The notes below the pieces were generated by a model. It made no database searches. It saw only the letters and a program-made list of their open reading frames with translations, and had not been told where the DNA came from. A stretch of DNA of 21,207 nt from SVFI01 sp964519385 (GTDB taxonomy: Bacteria; Bacillota; Clostridia; Lachnospirales; Lachnospiraceae), in NCBI GenBank assembly GCA_964519385.1, contig CAZFLR010000029.1, positions 1-21,207 of the forward strand. Reading direction: 5' to 3'. The position numbers and the translations under genes were made by a program. Every line of letters starts with the position of its first letter. Within the stretch, counting starts at the first letter, position 1. This document shows positions 6,936 through 14,459 of this stretch, piece after piece.

Positions 6936-7908
6936 TGCAAAGTAACTCTTCTTCGGAAAAGGACTCCGCCTTCACCCCTCTTACGTTTTCTTTAATCTGT
7001 TCCGGTGAGGACGCACCTATCAGTACGCTCGTAACATCTCCATCTTTTAAAATCCAGTTGACTGCCATCTGCGCAAGCGTCTCACCGCGCTCACTCGCCA
7101 GATCATTGAGTGCCGTAATCCGGGATAAAACCTCTTCGGTCAGACTGCTTTCTTTTAAAAATCTTCCGTCCCTGCGCATTCTGCTGTCGGCCGGAATGCC
7201 CTTCAGATACTTGTCCGTTAAAAGTCCCTGCTCAAGAGGACTGAATGCAATAATACCCTTGCCCTCTCTTGCCGCCTTGTCTTTTAAACCGTTCTTTTCA
7301 ATGGTGCGGTCAAAAATAGAATAGCGGTTCTGATTTATGATAAACGGACATTTCATATCTTTTAAAATTTCCGCTGCCTTAAGCATAGTCGGCCCGTCAT
7401 AGTTAGAAATGCCTGCATATAAGGCTTTTCCGCTCTTTACAGCTGTGTCAAGTGCAGACATTGTTTCCTCCAAAGGAGTTTCCGGATCCATGCGGTGATG
7501 GTAAAAGATATCCACATAATCAAGCTGCATTCTCTTAAGGCTCTGATCCAGACTGGACAAAAGATATTTTCTGCTTCCCCAGTCTCCATATGGTCCCTGC
7601 CACATATCATATCCGGCCTTTGTACTGATGACAAGCTCATCTCTGTACGCTGCCATTTCTTCTTTTAAAATACGTCCGAGGTTCGTCTCCGCACTTCCCG
7701 GCTCCGGTCCGTAATTATTAGCAAGATCAAAATGTGTAATCCCAAGGTCAAACGCAGTAAAACACATCTGCTTCATATTTTCATAATTATCATTTGTCCC
7801 AAAGTTATGCCAAAACCCGAGCGATACCTGCGGTAACAAAAGTCCGCTTTTCCCGCATCTGTTATATCCAATTTTACCATATCTGTCCACGGCTGCTTCG
7901 TAACTCAT
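6907..7908 (-). CDS. Aldo/keto reductase, YghZ / L-glyceraldehyde-3-phosphate reductase-like
   Basis: An NADPH-dependent (beta/alpha)8-barrel reductase of 333 residues. It closely follows the YghZ/Gpr group, which detoxifies L-glyceraldehyde 3-phosphate and methylglyoxal: DLANNYGPEPGSAETNLGR, STKAGYDMWQGPYGDWGSRK and LDYVDIFYHHRMDPETPLEE. The catalytic tetrad is visible as D61, Y66, K97 and H138. AAGGAG 8 nt before the ATG fixes the start. It has its own promoter (7941-7969). It is a different subfamily from the second reductase at 14940. The physiological substrate cannot be read from sequence; the small-aldehyde role is inferred from the subfamily. Confidence 0.92.
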   Translation of the reverse strand: MSYEAAVDRYGKIGYNRCGKSGLLLPQVSLGFWHNFGTNDNYENMKQMCFTAFDLGITHFDLANNYGPEPGSAETNLGRILKEEMAAYRDELVISTKAGYDMWQGPYGDWGSRKYLLSSLDQSLKRMQLDYVDIFYHHRMDPETPLEETMSALDTAVKSGKALYAGISNYDGPTMLKAAEILKDMKCPFIINQNRYSIFDRTIEKNGLKDKAAREGKGIIAFSPLEQGLLTDKYLKGIPADSRMRRDGRFLKESSLTEEVLSRITALNDLASERGETLAQMAVNWILKDGDVTSVLIGASSPEQIKENVRGVKAESFSEEELLCIDRINDCVL

Positions 7909-7940
7909 CTGCTTATCTCCTTTTGCGTATTTATCGTTTT

Positions 7941-7969
7941 ATTATAACACCTTACCTGCCACATGGCAA
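7941..7969 (-). promoter_or_regulatory. Promoter of the YghZ-like aldo/keto reductase
   Basis: On the minus strand TTGCCA (7964-7969) and TATAAT (7941-7946) stand 17 bp apart, with the -10 about 32 bp before the start codon. Confidence 0.8.
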
Positions 7970-8020
7970 ACCCGCAAGTTTATTCGCACTCTTTTTCCAT
8001 GTCTTTTGCATAGGCAGCTA

Positions 8021-8051
8021 AAAAAATAAAAGCACTGCCAACCGGCAATGC
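8021..8051 (-). terminator. Intrinsic terminator of the XRE-DUF3169 operon
   Basis: Minus-strand stem GCATTGCC/GGCAGTGC (8044-8051 with 8032-8039, one G-U pair), loop GGTT, followed by an almost uninterrupted T tract (8031 down to about 8021). It lies about 40 nt after the stop of the DUF3169 gene. Confidence 0.85.
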
Positions 8052-8092
8052 TCTTACACTTATTTACTTTTTCTTATCCTCCGCCCGGTCGG

Positions 8093-8887
8093 TCAGGAAA
8101 TTTTATTTCCCACCTCGGAATATCTGAGTGCCTCCTTACAATATACCGAGAGATTGACAATCCAAATAAGACACACAACAAGTGACGGCAAAAAACCTAT
8201 GTCGAAAACAAGCGCGCAGATGGCAAGCACAATGGCAAGTAGTGCACAAACATTGTTAGTGGCACTGTACGCCTTGAAAGCACACTTTCCAATCAGGATT
8301 TTCTCAGCTTCATCACAGCTATCTATCCATTTCTTTTGAAACTTTGTATCATAAACGGACGCTGTTTTTTCCGGATTCATTTTCTTGGTTGTATCCACAC
8401 ACTTCTGTTGAATCAAAATCGCTTCAATCATGACAGCCACGAAGCTAACGATACCTATAAATAACAAAATAATCCAATTCTTATTTTTGAAAGCTTCAAA
8501 ACCGCCGGAATACGAAGCAGCAATGAGAAAATAAGAGAGAATCAGGGCTGCGCTTGTAATCCAAATAACAATGGATAGCTGTTTATCGATTGCATCAGAA
8601 ACCTCTTCATTTTCACCATCCCAGGAGGATAGCTGTTTCTTTGCTCTTTTATAAATAGGAATACAAATTGCCGGCACGACAATCGCTTCCATCAGCATCA
8701 GCCAAGGGGCAACATAAGTACCGAAAAACGCGCCTGCATTCTTCATACTGCCGGTCAGTGTATACAGTCCATACTTTACGGAACAAAAACCGAATATTCC
8801 TCCAATCAGCGAGCTGATAACGACAATAAGTATAAATTTCGGAATCGCCTTGCTATTTGCTTGTTTGATTTCATCGTTATTATTCAT
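8093..8887 (-). CDS. Six-helix membrane protein, DUF3169-like
   Basis: A 264-residue integral membrane protein with about six hydrophobic helices (near 16-36, 56-78, 104-125, 138-159, 208-229 and 231-250) and a charged cytoplasmic loop between helices 4 and 5. Its opening (KFILIVVISSLIGGIFGF) and its pairing with a tiny XRE repressor match what I recall of DUF3169 proteins in Firmicutes. No biochemical role is known to me. The start at 8887 has AGGAGGAAG just upstream and overlaps the end of the regulator by 8 bp; an upstream in-frame ATG at 8944 lies inside the regulator and is rejected. No transport or enzyme motif is visible. The family name comes from memory of sequence feel and context, so it is moderately certain; the membrane topology is clear. 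Confidence 0.75.
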   Translation of the reverse strand: MNNNDEIKQANSKAIPKFILIVVISSLIGGIFGFCSVKYGLYTLTGSMKNAGAFFGTYVAPWLMLMEAIVVPAICIPIYKRAKKQLSSWDGENEEVSDAIDKQLSIVIWITSAALILSYFLIAASYSGGFEAFKNKNWIILLFIGIVSFVAVMIEAILIQQKCVDTTKKMNPEKTASVYDTKFQKKWIDSCDEAEKILIGKCAFKAYSATNNVCALLAIVLAICALVFDIGFLPSLVVCLIWIVNLSVYCKEALRYSEVGNKIS

Positions 8888-9092
8888 TTTCTTCCTCCTG
8901 TAAATAAAAAACTTCTTCCAGCGCAACGCCGCATACCTTTGCAATCGTCAGGGCAAGGGTGACAGACGGCGAGTAGTCACCCCGTTCAATCAGGCTGATT
9001 GTCTGCCTTGAAACACCACACAAACGCCCCATTTCCTGTTGATTGACATTCAGTGCTGCTCTGCGTTCTTTCAACCGATTTCGCAATATCAT
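8880..9092 (-). CDS. Small XRE-family repressor of the DUF3169 operon
   Basis: A 70-residue single-domain Cro/CI-type regulator. The helix-turn-helix is NQQEMGRLCGVSRQTISLIE (about 16-35), followed by the conserved YSPSVTLALTIAKVCGVALEEVF. The start has a strong GAGGAGGTG site. Translation is coupled to the membrane-protein gene by an 8-bp overlap. Between its promoter and start lie TGACAA/TTGTCA dyads, so it probably represses its own operon. The signal relieving repression is unknown. Confidence 0.92.
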   Translation of the reverse strand: MILRNRLKERRAALNVNQQEMGRLCGVSRQTISLIERGDYSPSVTLALTIAKVCGVALEEVFYLQEEENE

Positions 9093-9106
9093 ACTGCACC
9101 TCCTCG

Positions 9107-9145
9107 TGACAACTTACATTGTCTATATGACAATTATTATTGTCA
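9107..9145 (-). promoter_or_regulatory. Operator-like TGACAAT dyads in the leader of the XRE-DUF3169 operon
   Basis: A near-perfect dyad (TGACAATTATTATTGTCA on the plus strand, 9128-9145; 7-bp arms) is followed 21 bp away, centre to centre, by a second with GACAA/TTGTC arms (9108-9112 and 9119-9123). Both sit between the -10 box and the start codon, where bound repressor would block transcription. Confidence 0.65.
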
Positions 9146-9151
9146 TTTTGA

Positions 9152-9180
9152 ATTGTACTCTTGTCATTCCTGAATGTCAA
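9152..9180 (-). promoter_or_regulatory. Consensus promoter of the XRE-DUF3169 operon
   Basis: Minus strand: perfect -35 TTGACA (9175-9180), 17-bp spacer, -10 TACAAT (9152-9157). So strong a promoter needs repression, in keeping with the downstream dyads. Confidence 0.85.
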
Positions 9181-9199
9181 TAGGAATTTTTACAATACA

Positions 9200-9235
9200 A
9201 AAGGCTCCCGTAACCATTCGGTCACGGAAGCCTTT
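9200..9235 (-). terminator. Intrinsic terminator of rpsF-ssb-rpsR
   Basis: A 16-bp stem on the minus strand (9220-9235 with 9200-9215). The two imperfect positions become G-U pairs only in the minus-strand RNA, showing its orientation. A short T-rich stretch follows; it lies 11 bp after the rpsR stop. Confidence 0.85.
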
Positions 9236-9246
9236 AATTTTAAAAT

Positions 9247-9510
9247 TTAGTCACATGTGTATGGCATCAGAGCTAAATGACGTGCTCTCTTGATTGCAAC
9301 TGTAAGAGCTCTCTGATGTTTTGCACAGTTACCTGTGATACGACGCGGAAGGATTTTTCCTCTTTCAGACACGTATCTTTTTAACTTATTTACATCTTTG
9401 TAATCGATTGTGTTATCTTTTCCACAAAATACGCAAACTTTTTTTCTTCTGCGCATTCCGCCTCTTCTCTTCATTGGAGAATCAGCTTTTTCTGCTTTAT
9501 TATAAGCCAT
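9247..9510 (-). CDS. rpsR: 30S ribosomal protein S18
   Basis: An 87-residue small-subunit protein that pairs with S6 on the platform. The core (NKLKRYVSERGKILPRRITG, then KHQRALTVAIKRARHLALMP) is diagnostic. Cysteines in VCVFCGKD and NCAKHQR make this the Cys-bearing (zinc-type) version. ATG 9510 is chosen because GGAGGT lies 7 nt upstream; the longer open frame to 9567 overlaps ssb and is rejected. Last gene of the operon. Confidence 0.97.
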   Translation of the reverse strand: MAYNKAEKADSPMKRRGGMRRRKKVCVFCGKDNTIDYKDVNKLKRYVSERGKILPRRITGNCAKHQRALTVAIKRARHLALMPYTCD

Positions 9511-9538
9511 GATATTACCTCCATCTGTCTGCTGCATT

Positions 9539-9973
9539 CTAACTGAACGGCAGTTCTTCAATACCATCCGGGATGTTCATAAAACCGTCATCTGCCGGTG
9601 CAGGTGCTGCGCTCTGTGAAGATGCATATCCACCTTCGCTCTGAGAAGACTTACTTTCCGCAAACTCCTGATTTTCAACTACAACATCCGTTGTATAAAC
9701 CTTAACACCATCTTTATTCGTATAGCTTCCGGTCTGAATACGACCCTCTGCCAAAATCTTGGTTCCTTTGCGAAGATATTTCTCTGCAAACTCACCATTT
9801 CTACCGAATGCCACACAGTTGATAAAATCTGCTGTCTGTCCATCCTGATTATTACGGTTAAATCTGCGATCCACTGCCAAAGAGTATCTGGCAATCGCCA
9901 TCGGGTTCTCTCCCTGAGAATATCTAACCTCCGGATCTCTTGTTAAACGCCCCATTAGAATTACTTTATTCAT
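9539..9973 (-). CDS. ssb: Single-stranded DNA-binding protein
   Basis: A 144-residue SSB. The N-terminal OB fold (about 1-105) opens MNKVILMGRLTRDPEVRY and contains FINCVAFGRNGEFAEKYLRKG and GRIQTGSYTNKDG. A Ser/Gln/Ala-rich linker leads to the acidic protein-docking tip (GIEELPFS), equivalent to DDDIPF. The site between rpsF and rpsR is the conserved Firmicute arrangement, 18 bp after rpsF. AGGAAA precedes the start. Confidence 0.97.
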   Translation of the reverse strand: MNKVILMGRLTRDPEVRYSQGENPMAIARYSLAVDRRFNRNNQDGQTADFINCVAFGRNGEFAEKYLRKGTKILAEGRIQTGSYTNKDGVKVYTTDVVVENQEFAESKSSQSEGGYASSQSAAPAPADDGFMNIPDGIEELPFS

Positions 9974-9991
9974 AGTTTTCCTACTTTCTTC

Positions 9992-10282
9992 TTATGCCTC
10001 GTCCTGTCTTACGCACAAAAATCTTACGATATTTTCCATAATACGAACGCTGTTTTCGATTTCTGCTGGCGCTGTCGGCGCTGCATCGAACTGAATGAAA
10101 TAGTAGAACGCTTCTTTCATGTGCTGAACTTCGTAAGCTAATCTTTTCTTACCCCATTCATCAACATTTGTAATCTGTCCACCAAATCTTTCGACATAAG
10201 CTTTTACTTTCTCTACGATAGCAGCTCTTTCGTCGTCTTCGATTTTTGCACTTACAGCAACGGCTAATTCATATTTGTTCAT
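9992..10282 (-). CDS. rpsF: 30S ribosomal protein S6
   Basis: A 96-residue protein that binds S18 and 16S rRNA. It opens MNKYELAVAVSAKI and contains VERFGGQITNVDEWGKKRLA and KEAFYYFIQFDA, the typical S6 pattern. The start at 10282 has AAAAGGAGGT upstream; an open frame to 10351 without such a site is rejected. First gene of rpsF-ssb-rpsR. Confidence 0.97.
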   Translation of the reverse strand: MNKYELAVAVSAKIEDDERAAIVEKVKAYVERFGGQITNVDEWGKKRLAYEVQHMKEAFYYFIQFDAAPTAPAEIENSVRIMENIVRFLCVRQDEA

Positions 10283-10336
10283 GCTGTTACCTCCTTTTGG
10301 TCTCTGGCCCCTTCTCTGTGGAAGAAGCAAGGAATT

Positions 10337-10342
10337 ATTATA
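10337..10342 (-). promoter_or_regulatory. Probable -10 box of the rpsF operon
   Basis: A perfect TATAAT on the minus strand, 54 bp before the rpsF start. No good -35 is seen 16-18 bp upstream, so the promoter is only half supported. Confidence 0.45.
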
Positions 10343-10384
10343 ATATTTCACAGAAGTTTATATTACCATAAGGAAGTTATCTTT

Positions 10385-10567
10385 TCAAGCCCTTTTTTGC
10401 AGGTCCTTCGTGTTTTTTTCCACTAATTTCCGGGCAATCATAATCTGATGTCCGCATCCCATACATTTCAGCCGGAAATCCGCTCCGACACGCAAGATTT
10501 CCCATTGTCCGGACCCGCAGGGATGTTGTTTTTTCAATGTCACAATATCTCCTACCTGATACTCCAT
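10385..10567 (-). CDS. DUF951 family protein
   Basis: A 60-residue protein with the conserved DUF951 pattern: MEYQVGDIVTLKKQHPCGSG, then WEILRVGADFRLKCMGCGHQI. The Cys residues (CGSG, CMGC) suggest a small zinc-ribbon or beta-barrel nucleic-acid-binding fold, but the function is not established. It is widely found near rpsF-ssb in Firmicutes. Here it is 29 bp after the sirtuin gene and is probably the last gene of that operon. AGAGGG precedes the ATG. Confidence 0.88.
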   Translation of the reverse strand: MEYQVGDIVTLKKQHPCGSGQWEILRVGADFRLKCMGCGHQIMIARKLVEKNTKDLQKRA

Positions 10568-10596
10568 ATACGCCCTCTCATTTTTCAGAGAATCCT

Positions 10597-11316
10597 TTAC
10601 ACCTTAATCTTTGCAAACAATTCCCCGATGCTTCCGCTTACAACCAAATCTGCCATCGAATCTTTCGGTGTCGGTGTCTTATTTACAAGCACAAGTTTAT
10701 TTCCGCGATAATAATCAATCAGCCCTGCTGCCGGATATACGGCAAGGGATGTTCCGCCGATAATAAGCATATCCGCCTCCTGAATGCTCCGCACCGCTTC
10801 CTCGATTATCTGATTATCCAGCCCTTCTTCATATAATACGACATCCGGCTTAACGATTTCGCCGCAGTCACACACCGGTATTTTGGTACTTTCCAGTATA
10901 TGGTGCGCGTCAAAAAATTTGCCGCATCCGGTACAGTAATTGCGCAGAACACTTCCGTGAAGCTCCAGCACCTTTTTACTTCCCGCAGCCTGATGGAGAC
11001 CGTCAATATTCTGGGTGATGACCGCCTTAAGCTTGCCGGCGCGTTCCAGCTCAGCCAGTTTTTTATGAGCCGCATTCGGTTTTGCCGTCAGACACAACAT
11101 TTTATCTCTGTAAAATCTGTAAAACTCCTCGGTCTTATTCATGTAAAATGTGTGACTTAAAATAGTCTCCGGCGGATAGTCATACTTCTGATTATAGAGT
11201 CCGTCCACGCTGCGGAAATCCGGGATTCCGCTCTCTGTCGAAACACCTGCTCCTCCAAAGAATACAATATTATCGCTCCCGTCAATCCATTCCTGCAGCC
11301 TGTTGAATGCTTCCAT
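10597..11316 (-). CDS. cobB: NAD-dependent protein deacylase (sirtuin, SIR2 family)
   Basis: Removes acyl groups from lysines using NAD+. The 239-residue product has the NAD-binding GAGVSTESGIPDFRS (22-36), QNID (102-105), the catalytic histidine in LELHGS (H120), and a Zn site C128-x2-C131 and C149-x-C151. The start is taken as ATG 11316, which overlaps the cyclase stop by one base (TGATG) with GAGG 7 nt upstream; the TTG one codon earlier is less likely. Translation is probably coupled to the diguanylate cyclase. A regulatory link with c-di-GMP is possible but unproven. Confidence 0.95.
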   Translation of the reverse strand: MEAFNRLQEWIDGSDNIVFFGGAGVSTESGIPDFRSVDGLYNQKYDYPPETILSHTFYMNKTEEFYRFYRDKMLCLTAKPNAAHKKLAELERAGKLKAVITQNIDGLHQAAGSKKVLELHGSVLRNYCTGCGKFFDAHHILESTKIPVCDCGEIVKPDVVLYEEGLDNQIIEEAVRSIQEADMLIIGGTSLAVYPAAGLIDYYRGNKLVLVNKTPTPKDSMADLVVSGSIGELFAKIKV

Positions 11317-13640
11317 CAAATCGCCTCATCTTCGTTCTTTAAAACATTGCTTCGCTTATGCTTCTTTTCAATATATAAATCCACGTCAGCCTTATCCATC
11401 AAATCCTTCAGTTCCACATCCGTTCCGCATTTCAGATCACAGACACCCACACTCATGCTGACATAATATGGCTTTCCGTTTCCTTCATTCTTTTCCTTCG
11501 TAATCTGACTAATTTTTTTGCGGATAGTTTTCGGGGTTTTCTCATCCGTCGCATAAGTAAATGCCACGAACTCATCTCCTCCGAAACGCCCTATAATACT
11601 TTTTTCATCAAAGGACTCTTTTAATATCTCCGCTATCAGTTTCAGAGAGTAATCACCCTCCTCATGTCCGAAACGGTCATTGATAATTTTAAGGTTATTC
11701 ATATCCGCATAAATCACGAACGCTTTTCTTCCCCAGTTTGAAGCACTCGAAATCTTACGCTGTACCATCGTCAGGAATCCTCTTCGGTTGTAAATTTGTG
11801 TCAGCTCATCCGACTTGGAAATTTCATCCAGAATCTGATTCTTCTCTTTAATTTCCTCGATGTTGTTTTTAAGCTGCTGCATCATGGATCCATTCTCCTT
11901 CAGCAGTTCAACCGTCTTAACCGCAGCACTCATCTGATAGCTTATCGGCACTGAATTGTGAATATAACCTTCCTCTATTTCGCTTATAAACAATCCGTAC
12001 TGTTCCATGGTCGAAAACAGCAGACTCACCATGACCGTCACCCTCTCCTGACGCTCACGGTACAGGTTCGTCACGACGTTTTTCATGCTTATCCTCTGCT
12101 CATCCGCTTCCAACCATCCCATTTCACTCCGGTCCATATAGGTCTTTAAAAGAATGTCCTTCGGAATTTCGTACTCTTCATTTTTCCTGCGTATCACCTT
12201 CTCCGGGAACAGGCACAGATACGCGCTTCTGTAGTGAAGACTGGAAAGCTTCTCCATGATGGAAAAATATGCCCTGTCATCCCCGATGGTGAAATTCATG
12301 ATATCTCTCGTAAAGGAGGTCGCAATATAATTGAGTATATCCGCCTCTGTCTCTTTAGATATAAAAACCGTATCCTGATATGCGACAATATCTGCATACA
12401 GCATGTAATAGTTTTCACTGAGAAGCCTGAGACTCTTCTCATCCCTGAGCGTACCTCTCAGTGTATTGTATATACTTCCGAAAAGGCGAATCAGCTTTGA
12501 CATGTTCGTATATGGTTCTAAATTCATATACAAAATGTTCCGCATCATATGAAACAGCCTTCTGAATTCCTGCTCATGAGGTTCTGCAGACACAATGCCC
12601 TGCAGTAAAAATGTATAAAACTCCGAAATGCTGATTTTTAACGCCCTGGTTCCCGGCTGGTTCACATTTCTTCCCATCAGATATTCATAAATGCTCTCAA
12701 GCACCTCTTCTTTGCGCTCAATGTCAAACATCAGGGAGCCTTCAATCTCAAAATCCGCAACATATCTCTTACGACATCCGCAGGACGCTCGGATAACCGG
12801 CACGGAAGGTATCACAATTTCATGAATGTCTCCGTTCAAGAACGCCTCCGCGTTGACAATCGCCTGATATGCCAGCTCAGCCGGATCCGCTTTAATCGTT
12901 GAAAGGTTCGGTTCCAGAGTAAGCGCGCACGCCGAGTCATCAAATCCGAGCACCGAGATGTCTTCTCCAACATCAAGACCCAGTTCCTTAAAGACTCTGT
13001 AACCGCCGACTGCCATCATATCATTTGCAAATACAACTGCATCCAGATTTGGATGTTTGGTCATCAGAGAATATACAATCTCTTCACTGTACTCCGTAAA
13101 ATTGCCGTATACAACATAATTCTCATTGTACGCAATTCCCGACTCCTCCAACGCTTCCCGGTAAGCCGTAAGTCTTTCCCTTGAGTCCTCACTGGTTGCC
13201 GGTCCGCTGACAAAGCCTATATTTTTTCTTCCGTGTTCTTCAATCAGATGGCGGATACCTGCCTTTACCCCTGTCCGGTTGTCGTAATATACATTCGGGA
13301 AACCTTCGGTTTTCGCCGCAACGACAATCACCGGCTTATCGAACTGCATAAGAAACTCCAGCCGTCTCTCTGCGCTGATATTAGAAGCGATGGTTCCCAT
13401 ACACACAACAAAAACATCTATGTCGTTTAATCTGGCATAGTCAAACAAGCTGTTAAACTGATAATCATATCCCGTCCGATACACATCATTGTAATCGGCA
13501 TCAATGTATTTTCCCGGGAAAATAAACAAGTTGGCATCTATCTGCTTTGCTGCTGCATTTGCTCCTTCGCAAAGATCTCTTCCGAATGGATCTTCCAGCT
13601 CACTGACCAGCAGTGCGATATTTAATCTTTTTGATTTCAC
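11316..13640 (-). CDS. Cytoplasmic diguanylate cyclase with a LacI/periplasmic-binding-protein-like sensor domain
   Basis: A 774-residue two-part signalling protein. The first 290 or so residues form a type I sugar-binding fold as in LacI-family regulators (NIALLVSELEDPFGRDLCEG, then HLIEEHGRKNIGFVSGP, VVFANDMMAVGGYRVF and ISVLGFDDSACALTLEP). No signal peptide or helix-turn-helix precedes it, so it senses an intracellular ligand. A middle region (about 310-590) of unclear fold and a coiled coil lead to a GGDEF domain with DELTQIYNRRGF and an intact GRFGGDEF (GGDEF 687-691). The usual RxxD inhibitory site is absent (the aligned positions are D and S), so the output is probably not product-inhibited. 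The start is GTG 13640, with AAGGAG 7 nt upstream; the open frame continues to 13700 across the promoter and is rejected. Ligand unknown; enzyme class is secure. Confidence 0.93.
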   Translation of the reverse strand: MKSKRLNIALLVSELEDPFGRDLCEGANAAAKQIDANLFIFPGKYIDADYNDVYRTGYDYQFNSLFDYARLNDIDVFVVCMGTIASNISAERRLEFLMQFDKPVIVVAAKTEGFPNVYYDNRTGVKAGIRHLIEEHGRKNIGFVSGPATSEDSRERLTAYREALEESGIAYNENYVVYGNFTEYSEEIVYSLMTKHPNLDAVVFANDMMAVGGYRVFKELGLDVGEDISVLGFDDSACALTLEPNLSTIKADPAELAYQAIVNAEAFLNGDIHEIVIPSVPVIRASCGCRKRYVADFEIEGSLMFDIERKEEVLESIYEYLMGRNVNQPGTRALKISISEFYTFLLQGIVSAEPHEQEFRRLFHMMRNILYMNLEPYTNMSKLIRLFGSIYNTLRGTLRDEKSLRLLSENYYMLYADIVAYQDTVFISKETEADILNYIATSFTRDIMNFTIGDDRAYFSIMEKLSSLHYRSAYLCLFPEKVIRRKNEEYEIPKDILLKTYMDRSEMGWLEADEQRISMKNVVTNLYRERQERVTVMVSLLFSTMEQYGLFISEIEEGYIHNSVPISYQMSAAVKTVELLKENGSMMQQLKNNIEEIKEKNQILDEISKSDELTQIYNRRGFLTMVQRKISSASNWGRKAFVIYADMNNLKIINDRFGHEEGDYSLKLIAEILKESFDEKSIIGRFGGDEFVAFTYATDEKTPKTIRKKISQITKEKNEGNGKPYYVSMSVGVCDLKCGTDVELKDLMDKADVDLYIEKKHKRSNVLKNEDEAI

Positions 13641-13673
13641 TTTATAACTCCTTGCTTTTACACGTAAAAATCG

Positions 13674-13695
13674 TATAGTATAATTATAGTATAAT
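13674..13695. repeat. Perfect 11-bp tandem repeat in the maf / cyclase intergenic region
   Basis: TATAGTATAAT occurs twice in immediate succession (13674-13684 and 13685-13695). It overlaps the minus-strand -10 box and carries TATAAT on the plus strand as well, so it may serve both divergent genes or be an operator with near-helical spacing. Confidence 0.85.
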
Positions 13696-13711
13696 ATCAT
13701 TTTTAGTTCAA
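13683..13711 (-). promoter_or_regulatory. Promoter of the cyclase-cobB-DUF951 operon
   Basis: Minus strand: TTGAAC (13706-13711), 17-bp spacer, TATAAT (13683-13688), about 42 bp before the GTG start. Confidence 0.8.
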
Positions 13712-13740
13712 GAATCTATTGAAAGGAAAACCACTGATTT

Positions 13741-14337
13741 ATGAAAATAATACTTGCTTCCGCTTCTCCGAGAAGACAGGAATTACTGAAACAAATTTTT
13801 GAGGATTTTACGATACACACCTCCGCCTGCGAAGAAAACAGTAAATTTCCCGCACCATCCGAATACGTTATGGACCTTGCCTTCCAAAAGGCAGATGATG
13901 TCGCCGGTCACTATCTACACAGCTCTGCCGATATTACACCGGAAGATTTTCTGATTATCGGCGCAGACACCATTGTCTGCTGTGATGACCGGATTCTCGG
14001 AAAACCTTCTGACCGTAACGACGCACATCAAATGCTGACCCTGCTCTCCGGCAGAGCACACGAGGTATATACGGGAATATCTCTCATACACATACACGGA
14101 AACACCAAAACCTCTTATACTGCCTGTGAATGTACTCATGTGCATGTTGATGAATTGTCTCCGGAAGAAATCACTTTCTATCTGGACACCGACGAGCCTT
14201 ATGACAAGGCCGGCGGTTATGCAATACAGGGCTATTTCAGCCGTCATATTCCGTTTATCGAAGGAGATTATTTTAACGTGGTCGGACTTCCAATCCACAA
14301 ATTATATGAATTATTAAAAACGCATCAGCTCATATAA
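13741..14337 (+). CDS. maf: Maf-like nucleoside triphosphate pyrophosphatase
   Basis: House-cleaning enzyme that hydrolyses modified or non-canonical dTTP/UTP to monophosphates and is linked to septum control. The 198 residues show the family opening MKIILASASPRRQELL, then IIGADTIVCCDDRILGKP, LSGRAHEVYTGISLI, AGGYAIQGYFS and GDYFNVVGLPIHKLYELL. The ribosome-binding site (AAAGGA at 13722-13727) is unusually far from the ATG (13 nt). It is divergent from the cyclase; promoter signals on the plus strand are limited to the TATAAT copies in the tandem repeat. No terminator was seen before the next gene. Confidence 0.95.
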   Translation: MKIILASASPRRQELLKQIFEDFTIHTSACEENSKFPAPSEYVMDLAFQKADDVAGHYLHSSADITPEDFLIIGADTIVCCDDRILGKPSDRNDAHQMLTLLSGRAHEVYTGISLIHIHGNTKTSYTACECTHVHVDELSPEEITFYLDTDEPYDKAGGYAIQGYFSRHIPFIEGDYFNVVGLPIHKLYELLKTHQLI

Positions 14338-14381
14338 ATGATTCTTAATTTCTCCTGCCGGGATGTTGTGTCTATTTTTAA

Positions 14382-14435
14382 TTTTTATAGACTAATTGTC
14401 CAGTTTTTATAAATCTGACTTTTTTTCCTTATAAT
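14382..14435 (+). promoter_or_regulatory. -10 box and spaced direct repeat before the XRE gene at 14460
   Basis: TATAAT at 14430-14435 is 24 bp before the TTG start; no good -35 is present. Two copies of TTTTTATA (14382-14389 and 14404-14411) stand exactly 22 bp apart, two helical turns, across the expected -35 region, so they may be a regulator site. Confidence 0.45.
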
Positions 14436-14459
14436 ATAAAGAAAAAAGCAGGTGATATT

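Noticed and set aside
9128..9145. CRISPR-like or IS terminal inverted repeats
   Set aside because: The dyads are short, only two, and sit between a promoter and a start codon; there are no spacers, no transposase and no target duplication.
13620..13700. Start of the diguanylate cyclase at ATG 13700
   Set aside because: This start lies upstream of the -10 box of its own promoter; GTG 13640 has a proper ribosome-binding site.
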